Shown: positions 9,473 to 18,424 of the stretch, piece after piece
Layout: each line of letters begins with the position of its first letter
How positions within the stretch are numbered: the first letter of the stretch is position 1
From: DATKRB01 sp963794215
Lineage (GTDB): Bacteria; Actinomycetota; Acidimicrobiia; Acidimicrobiales; RAAP-2
DNA length: 64,000 bases
Assembly: GCA_963794215.1 (NCBI GenBank)
Contig: CAWCCQ010000009.1
Coordinates: 139,653 to 203,652, forward strand
Reading direction: 5' to 3'
The notes under the pieces: generated by a model
Told to the model about the DNA's origin: nothing
The model's database searches: none
What the model saw: only the letters and a program-made list of their open reading frames with translations
Program-made: the position numbers and the translations under genes

Positions 9473-10387
9473 ATGCCCATTCGTGAGTTCTTTCATCTCA
9501 TCCACATCGTGCACGACGAGGACGAGGTCGACGCCTGGTACCAGGCGCTGTTCTCCGCCGAGACGTTCGCGAAGAAGCATTGGCTCGAGTATGAGAAGCG
9601 CTGGGCCTCGCTGTCGATGGTGGGCGACCTCATGATCGAGGTGATCGAGCCGAGCGGACTTCCCGAGGATCAGGGCATGCCGTTGTCGAAGTTCCGCAAC
9701 CGCTTCGGCCAGCACTTTCACTCGTTGGCTTGGTTCGTGGATGCGCCCGATGTCCAGCCCTTGTTCAACCGGCTCCGCCTGCGCGGGGTTCGAGTGGCCA
9801 AGCCCGGAGGCGGCTTGTTCCCCGACGGGGACGTCGACCCCGGCAACACGATCTTCACCCACCCCAAGGACACCTTCGGGCAGCTGGAGTTCGAGGGGCT
9901 CAACGAGCAATGGTTGCGTGCCGATCCGCGCTTTGGCGACCGGTGGTCTGCGGCCTACTGGCGCGACGAGCATCCACTTGGGATCGTGCGAGCGTCGCAC
10001 CTCACGACGTTGGTCAACGATCTCGGCCGGGCTCGAGGACTCTACGAGGACACGCTCGACGGCACGGTGCTGCACAGCGAGGTCTCGCCGCATTCTGAGA
10101 GCCATTTCGTCGCCGTGGGGACCGATGCCGTCGTCGAGCTCTGCTCGCCGCTATCGAGCGACACGCGGGCGGCGAGCGATCTGGCCGCGAACGGAGAGCT
10201 TCCGCATGCCTGCACGTTCACCGTGCGCGATCTCAGCGCAGCCGAGGTGCACGTCGAGTCCCTCGGTTTGAGGGTCGAGCGCGGCGACGCCCAGTTCACG
10301 ATCGACCCGACCGATGCTTTCGGAGCCGTCTACTCGTTCACCGAACGCGTCATTCCGGGTGATCCGAGGATCCTCGGGCCAGGCTGA
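9473..10387 (+). CDS. VOC (glyoxalase/dioxygenase) superfamily protein, two modules
   Basis: A 304-residue protein with two vicinal-oxygen-chelate modules: the first from about residue 1 (REFFHLIHIVHDEDEVDAWYQALF) to about 140, the second from about 175 (RASHLTTLVNDLGRARGLYEDTLDG) to the end. Candidate metal ligands are the early His residues of each module and a Glu in FGQLEFEGL. Two-module VOC proteins include extradiol dioxygenases and methylmalonyl-CoA epimerase relatives; I cannot choose between them. The start is ATG at 9473. It converges with the SDR gene downstream. Confidence 0.8.
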   Translation: MPIREFFHLIHIVHDEDEVDAWYQALFSAETFAKKHWLEYEKRWASLSMVGDLMIEVIEPSGLPEDQGMPLSKFRNRFGQHFHSLAWFVDAPDVQPLFNRLRLRGVRVAKPGGGLFPDGDVDPGNTIFTHPKDTFGQLEFEGLNEQWLRADPRFGDRWSAAYWRDEHPLGIVRASHLTTLVNDLGRARGLYEDTLDGTVLHSEVSPHSESHFVAVGTDAVVELCSPLSSDTRAASDLAANGELPHACTFTVRDLSAAEVHVESLGLRVERGDAQFTIDPTDAFGAVYSFTERVIPGDPRILGPG

Positions 10388-10407
10388 CCCGCCAGAGCGC
10401 GGTGTTG

Positions 10408-11316
10408 TTAGGAGCCGCCCAACAACCCGGCGTAGGGATTGTTCAGGTGGAACTCGACGTCCTGCAAGCGGGGAGCCTCCTTTTGGAGCTCCTCGACCGT
10501 CCACTTTCCCTGCTTTTCGATCTTGTCCACGATGGCGAACGGTTGGAACAAGTGGACTTGTCCGCCTTGGACCATGAACACACGTCCGTTGATCGGGCAA
10601 TCGGCAGTGGAGAGGTAGGCGACGAACGGCGAGATGTTCGACGGATCCATCGGGCTCCACTCGGTGCTCTCGGGCTGCTCCATGCCGACCATCTGGGTGA
10701 GGCGGGTCGAGGCGGCGGGAGCGATGGCGTTGACCCGAACCCCGTAGCGGCCGAGCTCGGCGTTGGCGATGATCGAGAACGTCGCCAATCCGGTCTTCGC
10801 CGCCCCGTAGTTCGTCTGACCGACGTTCCCGAACAGGCCTGAGGTGGACGAAGTGTTCACCACGGCGCGCGGCACGTTGTTGCCCGCCTTGGACTGGTCA
10901 CGCCAGTAGCCCGCAGCCAGACGTGTCGGGCAGAAGTGTCCTCGCAGGTGGACCTTCATGATCGCGTCCCATTCCTCGGCGGTCATGTTGACGAGCATGC
11001 GGTCGCGCAGGATTCCCGCGTTGTTGATCAGGACGTGAAGATCGCCGAACGTGTCGATGGCCTGCTGTACGAGGCGCTCGGCGCCCTCCCATGTCGAGAT
11101 GTCGTCGGCGTTGGCCACCGCCTGTCCTCCAGCGGCGACGATCTCGGCGGCTACCTGCTCGGCTGGCGTGGCATCCGAACCACTGCCGTCGGTGGCACCA
11201 CCAAGGTCGTTCACGACGACCTTGGCCCCTTCGGCAGCGAAAAGCAGCGCGTGTTCTCGGCCGATGCCTCGTCCGGCACCGGTGATGATGGCCACGCGAT
11301 CCTTCAGCGTGTTCAT
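10408..11316 (-). CDS. SDR oxidoreductase, (3R)-hydroxyacyl-CoA dehydrogenase type
   Basis: Short-chain dehydrogenase of 302 residues. The NAD(P)-binding TGAGRGIGRE loop is at residues 12-21, the NNAG motif at 98-101, the catalytic Ser around 156, and Y170-x3-K174 (NYGAAK). The acidic VVNDLGG after the second strand suggests NAD+ preference. The pattern EHALLFAAEGAKVVVNDLGG is the one seen in the dehydrogenase domain of peroxisomal multifunctional enzyme 2 and related bacterial (3R)-hydroxyacyl-CoA dehydrogenases, and a C-terminal tail of about 50 residues beyond the core agrees with that group. Likely a beta-oxidation step on a bulky acyl-CoA. Confidence 0.88.
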   Translation of the reverse strand: MNTLKDRVAIITGAGRGIGREHALLFAAEGAKVVVNDLGGATDGSGSDATPAEQVAAEIVAAGGQAVANADDISTWEGAERLVQQAIDTFGDLHVLINNAGILRDRMLVNMTAEEWDAIMKVHLRGHFCPTRLAAGYWRDQSKAGNNVPRAVVNTSSTSGLFGNVGQTNYGAAKTGLATFSIIANAELGRYGVRVNAIAPAASTRLTQMVGMEQPESTEWSPMDPSNISPFVAYLSTADCPINGRVFMVQGGQVHLFQPFAIVDKIEKQGKWTVEELQKEAPRLQDVEFHLNNPYAGLLGGS

Positions 11317-11508
11317 TGGGGGTTCCTGCCTCTCTTCGGATCTCGCCGGGCGTCATCAAGCCCCGGTTGGCCGGCCCATCCTATAGAGAGCCCAAGTCGC
11401 GGGGCCAAAGTGCACGAGGGGTCGCGCCCGGGCGCGCCCTTCGGTAGGGAGTGCCGAGAGCTCGTGGGTGCCGGTGAGTACCCCGTTGCGCAGAGCGCGG
11501 CCAGCCCC

Positions 11509-12675
11509 TCAGCGCTCGTCGGCCGGCGGCGGAGGGACGCTCGGGAACAGCTCGCTGAACGCGCCGACCGTGATGCGACGGCGGACGTCGTCGGACACGT
11601 CGTCGAAGAGCTCGTGGAGCGTCTTTTGGGTGTGACCGAATGTCCCCTCGAGGTGGGGATAGTCGCTGCCCCACATCACGTTCTGCCATCCCATTGCCGC
11701 CAGCGCCTGCACAGCAGACCGGTCGTGCTGGAAGGACGCATACACCTGGGAGAAGAGGTAGTCCGACGGGGGTCGGGAGAGCACCGGTCGCACAGCGAAC
11801 CCGTGCTGGCGGTACCCCTCGTCCATGCGGTCGGCGATGAAGGGGCCCCACGTCGCTCCGCCCTCGGACACGAGGACCTTGAGGTCGGGATGCCGGTCGA
11901 GCGCCCCGGCGGCGATCAGCTGGGTGACGCAACGCTGACCACCGTAGGTGGTCTCCACGTAATTGAGCACGGCGCCGCCTCGACCGCGGTAATAGACGCC
12001 GGTGCGCTGATCGGGCGTGTGCGGCTCGGTGCCGATGTGGAACCCGATGACGAGTCCCGTCTCGGCCAGCACGTCCCACACCGGGTCCCAGACCTCGTTG
12101 TGCCAGGGCTCGCTCACCGTGGGCGGGCGGGTAGGCAGGAACACGACGTGGAACCCGAGGCCCGCGGCGCGGCGAATCTCGGCGACGGTGTCTTCGACCT
12201 TGACGAGGGGAACGGATGCACAGCACACGAAGCGGGGTGAGCGGCGTTGGAAATCGATCGCCCAGTCATTGAGCACTTTGGTTCCCTCACGAATGGTCTC
12301 GGGGTCCTTGATGTTGAAGGACCAGATGCCGAGTGACGGGTAGATCACCTCGCCCCAGATACCCTCGTCGTCGAGGTCCTTGAGTCGTAGATCGGGGTCG
12401 TTGGCCCCTGGGGCGCGCAGGAAGACGTCCATCATGCTGGTCGCCTCGCCGTCCTTGGTGACGTGCTTGGCCCGCTCCGCGAGCTCTTCGGCGGTCGGCA
12501 TGCGCGGGATGGGGCGTCGGAACGACTCGCCGTCGACGTGCACCGTCTCGAAGGAGCCGTCGGGGTCCTTCACGCTGCGTGGCATCCTCTCGCGCAGGCG
12601 CGCGGGCAGCCCGTCCCACAGGTTCGATGGTTCGACCAGATGCGAGTCGCCGGAGTTCGCCCAAATTTTCGCCAT
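11509..12675 (-). CDS. Amidohydrolase-2 family metal-dependent hydrolase/decarboxylase
   Basis: TIM-barrel amidohydrolase (the family that includes ACMSD and gamma-resorcylate decarboxylase), 388 residues. Metal-site elements are NSGDSHLVEP near the N-terminus (the D-x-H equivalent), GFHIGTEPH in the middle and the C-terminal VMWGSDYPHLEGTF Asp. The frame continues 16 codons upstream, but ATG at 12675 is preferred because GAGGTG precedes it and the protein then starts at the conserved strand. Actinomycete genomes carry many such paralogues; the substrate is unknown. Confidence 0.87.
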   Translation of the reverse strand: MAKIWANSGDSHLVEPSNLWDGLPARLRERMPRSVKDPDGSFETVHVDGESFRRPIPRMPTAEELAERAKHVTKDGEATSMMDVFLRAPGANDPDLRLKDLDDEGIWGEVIYPSLGIWSFNIKDPETIREGTKVLNDWAIDFQRRSPRFVCCASVPLVKVEDTVAEIRRAAGLGFHVVFLPTRPPTVSEPWHNEVWDPVWDVLAETGLVIGFHIGTEPHTPDQRTGVYYRGRGGAVLNYVETTYGGQRCVTQLIAAGALDRHPDLKVLVSEGGATWGPFIADRMDEGYRQHGFAVRPVLSRPPSDYLFSQVYASFQHDRSAVQALAAMGWQNVMWGSDYPHLEGTFGHTQKTLHELFDDVSDDVRRRITVGAFSELFPSVPPPPADER

Positions 12676-12969
12676 CGTCGTCACCTCATCGCTCGGCACG
12701 ATGCACCATCTGGTGCAGCGCATTTGTGATCCTCGGGTCGGCGACCAGCGAGGTCAGCCTCCTGCACCGACTTGTGAAATGGTACTTCGAAAAGGCTCGC
12801 ATCGCACACGTGCATTGGTCTTCGGGTGGCCCCATCGGGCGAGACCCCCGGGGAGCTGCACTTGTGGCGCGGAGGAGCAGTGGTTGAGCAACCGGCGAGG
12901 CGGTTACGAGGGAGGGGGTGCCCAGGGGTTGGTAAGATTGGCTGTTCATCGATTGGTGGCGAAAGGAGC
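12676..12969. promoter_or_regulatory. Divergent intergenic region
   Basis: About 290 bases between the minus-strand amidohydrolase and the plus-strand small Cys protein. It must hold promoters for both. No convincing sigma-70 hexamer pair at proper spacing and no conserved open frame were found; a TAAGAT hexamer at 12933-12938 could be a -10 element for the plus-strand gene. GAAAGGAG immediately before 12970 is a good ribosome binding site. Confidence 0.35.
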
Positions 12970-13275
12970 ATGGTGACCACATTGAAGGCCGGAGTCCGAT
13001 TGGGGTGCCCGGGATGCACCACCCAGGTCATCGTGATCGGTGCACCCTCCACCGACGTCACCATCACGTGCTCCGGGGAGGTAGTGGGCGATGTCGCTGC
13101 CGGGGGCAGTGGAAGCCCGCACGCCGACGGCGAGGGAGTTCAGTTGGGGAAGCGCTACGCCGACGAGGAGCTCGGCTTGGAGCTCCTGTGCACCAAGGCA
13201 GGGGCGGGCAGTCTGGCCGTCGATGGCCGACCGCTCGCCTTGAAGGGCGTGAAGCAGCTCCCCTCTTCGGACTGA
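12970..13275 (+). CDS. Small CPGC-motif protein, possible zinc ribbon
   Basis: A 101-residue protein not assigned to a named family. It begins MVTTLKAGVRLGCPGCTTQVIVI, with a C-P-G-C knuckle at about residues 13-16 and two further cysteines later (TITCSGE at about 40 and ELLCTKAG near 75). This spacing suggests a one-half zinc knuckle plus distant ligands, or an iron-sulfur or redox protein. The N-terminal half is rich in beta-forming residues. The start is fixed by a strong GAAAGGAG ribosome binding site 1 base upstream of ATG-adjacent spacing. It stands alone between divergent and intergenic regions, so context gives no function. Confidence 0.65.
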   Translation: MVTTLKAGVRLGCPGCTTQVIVIGAPSTDVTITCSGEVVGDVAAGGSGSPHADGEGVQLGKRYADEELGLELLCTKAGAGSLAVDGRPLALKGVKQLPSSD

Positions 13276-13372
13276 GCGCCTGAGCCGACGGTCAGAGGCC
13301 CGCCCCGGCCGCCCTTGGGTGTTGCCCAGCGGCAGGGGGAAGGCCCGTCCGCAAAGGGGGCTTGGTCTCAGA

Positions 13373-13430
13373 GTGTCAACGTGTAGTTGACGTTGATGGT
13401 CGCCATTCTCGGCCCCATCGGGGTGTCAAC
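13373..13430. repeat. GTGTCAAC repeats with an inverted GTTGAC copy
   Basis: Upstream of the dedA gene, GTGTCAAC occurs at 13373-13380 and 13423-13430. The first copy is followed five bases later by its inverted partner GTTGAC (13386-13391), giving the dyad GTCAAC-N5-GTTGAC. Such a dyad could be a dimeric repressor operator for dedA. The functional reading is a guess. Confidence 0.3.
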
Positions 13431-13468
13431 CGGTGCGCACTCGTCGCGGTACCGGCTCGGGCTAGACA

Positions 13469-14093
13469 GTGGCGATGGAGCATCTTCTGGCGACGTGGGG
13501 CTACCTGGCCCTGTTCGGAGCAACCCTGATCTCGTCGATGGGTATCCCCGTGGGATCGGAGATCGCCATCGCCTACGGCGGGGCGCTGGCCAGCGGGCAG
13601 ATCGGAGGTCAGGTGCACCTCGACCTGGCAGCCGTGATCCTGGTCGCACTGGCTGGTGAGCTGGTCGGATCGGCGGCCGGCTACGCCGTCGGGTTCGTCG
13701 GGGGGCGTCCCCTTGTCGACCGGCTGGGCAAGTACGTCCTGCTCACCCATCGCGACCTCGACCGGGCTGAGCGATGGTTCGATGGCCGCGGTGAGAGCGT
13801 CGTGCTCTTTGCCCGGCTCATCCCTCTGGTCCGGTCCTTCATCTCGCTCGCCGCCGGGCTCGCTGAGATGGCACTAGGTAAGTTTTCCCTGTTCACGGTG
13901 CTTGGGTGCGGGATTCTGGTGCACCACGTTGGCCGCACTGGGCTACAGCCTGGGGAGCAGTTGGCACAAGGTGGCAAAGGGCTTCAGCTATGTCGGGTAC
14001 CTCGCGCTCGGCCTGGCGATCCTGGCGATCGTGACTGCCTTCGCCCTGCGAATACGGGCTGTGCGCCGCGAGAGGATCGATCGCGCTCGCTGA
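13469..14093 (+). CDS. DedA-family membrane protein, frameshifted
   Basis: DedA/VTT-domain integral membrane protein (207 residues after correction), a family linked to lipid scrambling and membrane homeostasis. Typical features are the ISSMGIPVGSEIAIAYGG entry helix, the central GELVGSAAGYAVGFVGG segment and FARLIPLVRSFISLAAGLAEM, the family's Arg-containing re-entrant motif. After KFSLFTVLGCG the frame is lost; the last 60 residues (WCTTLAALGYSLG and a final helix with a basic tail) are in another frame. The shift sits in GGGATTCTGG at 13911-13920; GGATCTGG would restore GCGIWCTTLAALGYSLG. Start is GTG at 13469 or ATG at 13475, two codons later. Confidence 0.87.
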
Positions 14094-14451
14094 GGACCAG
14101 GCCGGCAGGGCGATCGAATGCACCCCGCCCACCGGTTGGTCGGGCAGTCCCGTCTGGTCTGGGCGGCACGGCGCACTGGGTAACCTCGGTGCACGACGGG
14201 CTCTGGACGACCCGGGCCTAGTCGTCCTCATTGGTGCTCGCAGGTTGCCGCTGTCCGCAGCTTTGCCGGCTGCAGGCAGAGTTGCCGGATGAGTGCCGTA
14301 TGAGAATGGCCAGTTGCCGGCAGAATTGCCGGTTGCCGGCAGACTGGGTCACCATGTCCACAGGCCAACGTAGGGCACGCGCGGGCAGAGCCCGCCCGAG
14401 GATCGAAAGGGGGTTGGGGCGTCGGCTTCGGCCGAATCGCCCTGCACACCG
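14094..14451. other. Intergenic region with TTGCCGG repeats
   Basis: About 360 bases between dedA and the aldehyde dehydrogenase with no credible gene. It contains a cluster of short TTGCCGG repeats (described separately) in its second half. The distance from the last repeat to the aldehyde dehydrogenase ATG is about 110 bases. Confidence 0.5.
14243..14343. repeat. Clustered TTGCCGG elements, candidate operator array
   Basis: Within 100 bases there are six copies of TTGCCG(G) on the same strand, including a 12-base direct repeat GTTGCCGGCAGA at 14313-14324 and 14332-14343 (19-base period) and a dyad CCGGCA-N4-TGCCGG at 14317-14332. Seen directly in sequence. Periodic short repeats upstream of a metabolic gene often mark a transcription-factor array; that role is inferred. 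Confidence 0.45.
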
Positions 14452-15906
14452 ATGAGCGACGTCGCTGAAGGACCCACTAACTACATCGCCGGGGAATGGC
14501 GTGACGCTGTCTCTGGGGCGCGCTTCGCCTCGCACGATCCGGCGACGGGCCAGGCGATCGCGTCGGTCTCCGACAGCGGCGCCGACGATGCGAGGGCCGC
14601 AGTGGATGCAGCCGCCGAAGCCTTCGTCTCGTGGTCGCGGACGACCGCCTATCAGCGGTCGGACTACCTCTACCGGGCCTACACCTTGATGCTCGAGCGT
14701 CAAGAGGCCCTGGCCAAGCTCATGACCGAGGAGCAGGGCAAGCCCATCCGCATGGCCCGCAACGAAGTCCGCTACGCCGCCGACTTCCTGCTCTGGTACG
14801 CCGAGGAGGCCAAGCGGGTCTACGGCGAGACCATCCCGTCGTCGCGCGCTGACCAGCGCTTCATCGTGCTTCGTGAGCCGGTTGGGGTCGTCGGCGCCAT
14901 CACCCCGTGGAACTACCCCATCTCGATGATCACCCGCAAGGTCGGGCCGGCGTTGGCCGCGGGCTGCACGATCGTGGTCAAGCCGGCCGAACAGACCCCC
15001 CTGTGCGCCGTGGAGATGTTCCGGATCTTCGAGGAGGCGGGCATTCCCCCCGGGGTGGTGAACCTGGTCACGAGCGACCACCCCGCAGAGGTTGGTCAGG
15101 TGCTGCTGGACGACCGCCGCGTGCGCAAGATCGCCTTTACCGGATCGACCGAGGTGGGGAAGTTGCTGGCCGCTGGCGCTGCCGCCCAGATGAAGCGGGT
15201 GTCGCTCGAGCTCGGGGGCCACGCGCCGTTCGTCGTCCTCGACGACGCCGATCCGGTCCACGCGGCCAAGGGCGCGGCGGCCGTCAAGTTCCTCAACACG
15301 GGTCAGGCCTGCATCTGCCCCAACCGCTTCTACGTCCAGCGGGGCATCGCAGACGCCTTCATCTCGACGATGCGGGACCGTTTTGCGGCCCTGCGGGCCG
15401 GGTCGGGCCTGACCGACGGCGTGACCGTCGGCCCGCTGATCGACGCCGCGGCCTTGGCCAAGATGGAGAACCAGGTCGCTGACGCGCGGGCGAAGGGCGC
15501 CACCCTCGAGCTCGGGGGTGAGCGGTTGACCGCCGACGGGCTCGACGCAGGTTTCTTTTACGCTCCGACGCTCCTGACCGGGGTCACCCCCGACATGGAG
15601 ATCTATCGCCAGGAGACGTTCGGTCCTATCGCGCCGATCATTGTGTACGACGACGAGGATGAGGCCATCGAGATGGCAAACGACACCGAGTACGGATTGG
15701 CGTCGTACCTCTACACCCGGGACCTCAGTCGGGCATTCCGCGTCATGGAGCGCCTGCGCTTCGGCATCGTCGGCGTCAACGACATCAACCCCACCGCCGC
15801 GGCCGCTCCCTTCGGCGGTGTGAAGGAGAGCGGGCTGGGTCGCGAGGGTGGCCACGAGGGCATCGCGGAGTACCTCGACACCAAGCTGGTAGGGCTGTCC
15901 ATCTGA
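14452..15906 (+). CDS. NAD(P)-dependent aldehyde dehydrogenase, succinate-semialdehyde dehydrogenase-like
   Basis: Full-length aldehyde dehydrogenase of 484 residues. The NAD-binding WNYPISMITRKVGPALAAGC, the FTGSTEVGK turn, general base Glu253 in SLELGGHAPF and catalytic Cys287 in NTGQACICPNRFYV are present, followed by YRQETFGPIAPI. The QAC-I-CPNR wording matches the succinate-semialdehyde/glutarate-semialdehyde dehydrogenase branch, and the second Cys two residues after the nucleophile is also usual there. The start is ATG at 14452. It converges with the coxG-like gene. Confidence 0.92.
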   Translation: MSDVAEGPTNYIAGEWRDAVSGARFASHDPATGQAIASVSDSGADDARAAVDAAAEAFVSWSRTTAYQRSDYLYRAYTLMLERQEALAKLMTEEQGKPIRMARNEVRYAADFLLWYAEEAKRVYGETIPSSRADQRFIVLREPVGVVGAITPWNYPISMITRKVGPALAAGCTIVVKPAEQTPLCAVEMFRIFEEAGIPPGVVNLVTSDHPAEVGQVLLDDRRVRKIAFTGSTEVGKLLAAGAAAQMKRVSLELGGHAPFVVLDDADPVHAAKGAAAVKFLNTGQACICPNRFYVQRGIADAFISTMRDRFAALRAGSGLTDGVTVGPLIDAAALAKMENQVADARAKGATLELGGERLTADGLDAGFFYAPTLLTGVTPDMEIYRQETFGPIAPIIVYDDEDEAIEMANDTEYGLASYLYTRDLSRAFRVMERLRFGIVGVNDINPTAAAAPFGGVKESGLGREGGHEGIAEYLDTKLVGLSI

Positions 15907-15913
15907 AGGTGCC

Positions 15914-15930
15914 GCGGGCCGGCGGCCCGC
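15914..15930. terminator. Candidate bidirectional terminator hairpin
   Basis: A perfect 7-bp G+C stem, GCGGGCC-GGC-GGCCCGC, lies in the 30-base gap between the convergent aldehyde dehydrogenase and CoxG genes. There is no T-run after it, so it would be an atypical terminator. Confidence 0.4.
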
Positions 15931-15936
15931 TCCTCG

Positions 15937-16686
15937 TCAGGACCGCCGCCGCCGACGAAGCACCACCGCCAGGACCAGCGCCCCGACGCCGACGAGCACG
16001 GGCAGTAGCCGCTTGAGCGCGGGCCCTGCGGAGACCCCGAGCAGGTCGATGGGCTCGACGTCGTCGTCGTGGACGTGCCGATGGGTCCCAGGGTCCTCCG
16101 ACGCCGGCGTGTCGGCGGCCGTCGCCGGTTCCGAGGTACCAGAAGTCGGTGCAGGGGAGCCGGCCGTCGCCTTGCCATCGGCGGCCGCCGTGCCCTCAGC
16201 TGCGGCTTTGCCGTCGCCCTCGCTGGGGTCGCCCCCGTCCGGGGTGCGTGCCAGCTCCTCGGCCAGCGCGTCGGCGAACTTGTTGGTCAACGTGCCGGCG
16301 ACGTCGGCGATGACCCCTCGGCCGAACTGGGCGGGTCGACCGGTGATGGTGAGGTCGGTGACGACCTGCACGTCGGTCGCCTCGCCGCGGTCGATCAGCT
16401 CGGTCGCGATCTTGGCATTGGCCGTTCCCGAACCGCGACTCTCCTTGCCGCTCGCGTCGATGATCGCGCGGTGGGTCGCCTCGTCCTTCTCGACGAAGCT
16501 CGCCACACCTTGGTAGGTGATGACGATGGGGCCGACCTTGACCTTGACCCGACCGGTGAATCGATCACCGTCGACGGTGTCCAACGTGGCGCCGGGCATG
16601 CAATGGGCTACTCGATCGATGTCGAGCAGGACGGCCCAGGCCTCGTCGATCGGTGCCGCGACGGTGAATCGGTTCTCTAGCTGCAT
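15937..16686 (-). CDS. coxG: CoxG-like SRPBCC protein with C-terminal membrane anchor
   Basis: A 249-residue protein: an SRPBCC/CoxG domain at residues 1-150 (FTVAAPIDEAWAVLLDIDRVAHCMPGA is the family signature), an Ala/Pro/Gly/Thr-rich linker at about 155-205, and one C-terminal transmembrane helix (LKRLLPVLVGVGALVLAVVL) ending in a poly-Arg stop-transfer sequence. CoxG proteins accompany molybdenum hydroxylases and are thought to help recruit the enzyme to the membrane. It is the last gene of the minus-strand maturation operon; its start overlaps the MocA stop by 10 bases. Confidence 0.9.
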   Translation of the reverse strand: MQLENRFTVAAPIDEAWAVLLDIDRVAHCMPGATLDTVDGDRFTGRVKVKVGPIVITYQGVASFVEKDEATHRAIIDASGKESRGSGTANAKIATELIDRGEATDVQVVTDLTITGRPAQFGRGVIADVAGTLTNKFADALAEELARTPDGGDPSEGDGKAAAEGTAAADGKATAGSPAPTSGTSEPATAADTPASEDPGTHRHVHDDDVEPIDLLGVSAGPALKRLLPVLVGVGALVLAVVLRRRRRS

Positions 16687-17324
16687 GAGTGTCCCTCCTC
16701 GGCGTGCCTCGACAGTAGGGCGAGATCGCTCGCCGTGTCGATGTCGAGGGAGGAGGCCACGTCGCTGCACTCGACCCGGACCACCTGGTCGGGGTGCTGG
16801 CGGAAGTACGCCCGAGCACCGACGTCACCCCGGGCGAGCTCGGTGACCTCCTCCCAGATCGAGCGGTCCAGCAGGACCGGGTTGCGCGGCTCGCCCTCGA
16901 AGGCGGCGACCGCGGCACGTGCCCCTTCGTGCCAGGCGGCGACGAGGCGACGGATCGCTTCGGGTTCCACGAGCGGCTGATCGCACAGGGCCACCACCAC
17001 CGCGCCGACCTCGCTGCGCGAGCTGAGCTCGCGCAGACCTGCCCGCAACGAGCTCCCGATCCCGTCCGCCCAGTCGGCGTTCACCACGACGTCCTCTGGA
17101 CCCATGCGGGCTCGGGACAGGACCTCGGTCGCCGCCGCGCCGATCACCGCCACGACGGGACGCAGACCTCCTGATTCGAGCAAGCGCCGGGACCGTTGGA
17201 CCAGGAGCTCGCCCTGGTACTCGACGAGCGCCTTGGGGCCGCCGAGCCGGCTACCCCCGCCGGCCGCCAGCGACAGCCCGGCGACGCCGGTGCCGAGCGG
17301 AGCCTGGGGCTCAGGTCCGGGCAT
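16677..17324 (-). CDS. MocA/MobA-like molybdenum cofactor nucleotidyltransferase
   Basis: A 215-residue NTP transferase with the signature LAAGGGSRLGGPKAL near residue 19 and the acidic metal site in VVALCDQPLVEP. The short CoxI-linked form resembles MocA, which adds CMP to molybdopterin to make the dinucleotide cofactor used by xanthine-dehydrogenase-family enzymes, and this matches the CoxL protein encoded nearby. It overlaps XdhC by 14 bases and CoxG by 10 bases. Confidence 0.87.
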   Translation of the reverse strand: MPGPEPQAPLGTGVAGLSLAAGGGSRLGGPKALVEYQGELLVQRSRRLLESGGLRPVVAVIGAAATEVLSRARMGPEDVVVNADWADGIGSSLRAGLRELSSRSEVGAVVVALCDQPLVEPEAIRRLVAAWHEGARAAVAAFEGEPRNPVLLDRSIWEEVTELARGDVGARAYFRQHPDQVVRVECSDVASSLDIDTASDLALLSRHAEEGHSCS

Positions 17325-18424
17325 GCTCGAGCGGGTGGTGGATCGGTCCCGAGCGCGTGCTGAGCGGGAGACCAGATGCGCTCACGCGGCGCCCGATGAT
17401 GTCGGCGGCGATCGAGACGGCGGTCTCCTCGGGGGTGCTGGCACCGATGTCCAGACCGATCGGCGAGGCCAGCCGGGCCAGCTCGGCGTCACCGAGCCCG
17501 GCCTCGCGCAATCGTTCGAGCCGGTCCTCGTGCGTCCGCCGGCTCCCCATCGCGCCGACGTAGGCCGCCGGCCCGCGTAGGGCGAGCTCGAGCGCGGGAA
17601 TGTCGAATTTCGGGTCGTGGGTGAGGACGCAGATCACCGTCCGCTCGTCGATGACGGCGCGCTCGAGGTAACGATGGGGCCAGTCGCAGACCACCTCGTG
17701 GGCCTCGGGGAACCGCTGGGGGGTGGCGAACACGGCCCGGGCGTCGCAGACCGTGACGTGGTAGCCCATGAACACCCCGATCCGGGCTACGGCTGCGGCG
17801 AAGTCGATGGCTCCGAACACGATCATGTGAGGGGGCGGGGCGAAGGACTGTACGAACACTTCGCAGTCCGACCCCATGCGACGGCCGTGGACGCCGTAGT
17901 GGCGCGTTGCGCTCTGACCCTGGGCGAGCATGCCGCGGACGTCCTCTGCAACGTGTGCATCGAGGCCGGGATCGCCCAGCGAACCTGAAGTCCGGTCCGG
18001 CCAGACGGCCATCCGGGCACCGACGGCCTCGCCACTGGTCATCGTGGCCAGCGCCACGGGCTCGCCCGCCGCTTGCGAATCGATCACCTGCCCGAGCATC
18101 GCCGCCTGACCCGCGTCGATCGGGGTCACCAGCACGTCGAGGATCCCCTCCGCAGGTCAGACCGACCGAGAAGGCCTCGTCGTCGCTGATCCCATACGTC
18201 GCCAGCGTCGCCGTCCCAGCGGACAGCAACGAAGAAGCCAGCTCGTAGATCGCGCCTTCTACGCAACCGCCCGAGACGCTGCCGATCACCTGTCCGTTGG
18301 GGTGCACCGCCATGGTCGCGCCGGGCGGGCGCGGGGCGCTGCCGCGCACCGCGACGACCGTCGCGAGCGCGAAGGGCGTCGCCTCCTTGCACCACGTGCG
18401 CAGCTGCTCACCGAGCTCGAGCAT
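17311..18424 (-). CDS. XdhC/CoxI family maturation factor, frameshifted
   Basis: XdhC-type chaperone that binds the molybdenum cofactor, supports its sulfuration and inserts it into the hydroxylase. The N-terminal domain (FALATVVAVRGSAPRPPGATMAV, GSVSGGCVEGAIYELA, SVGLTCGG) is in one frame; the Rossmann-type C-terminal domain (MIVFGAIDFAAAVARIG, VICVLTHDPKFDIPAL, YVGAMGSRRTHEDRLERL) is in another. Removing one base from the C-run at 18145-18148 restores TCGGILDVLVTP and a 370-residue protein of standard length. The start overlaps the CoxE stop by 17 bases. Confidence 0.9.

Noticed and set aside
14218..15855. A 545-codon minus-strand open frame opposite the aldehyde dehydrogenase
   Set aside because: Complement of a conserved enzyme; low-complexity Arg/Gly/His content without motifs.
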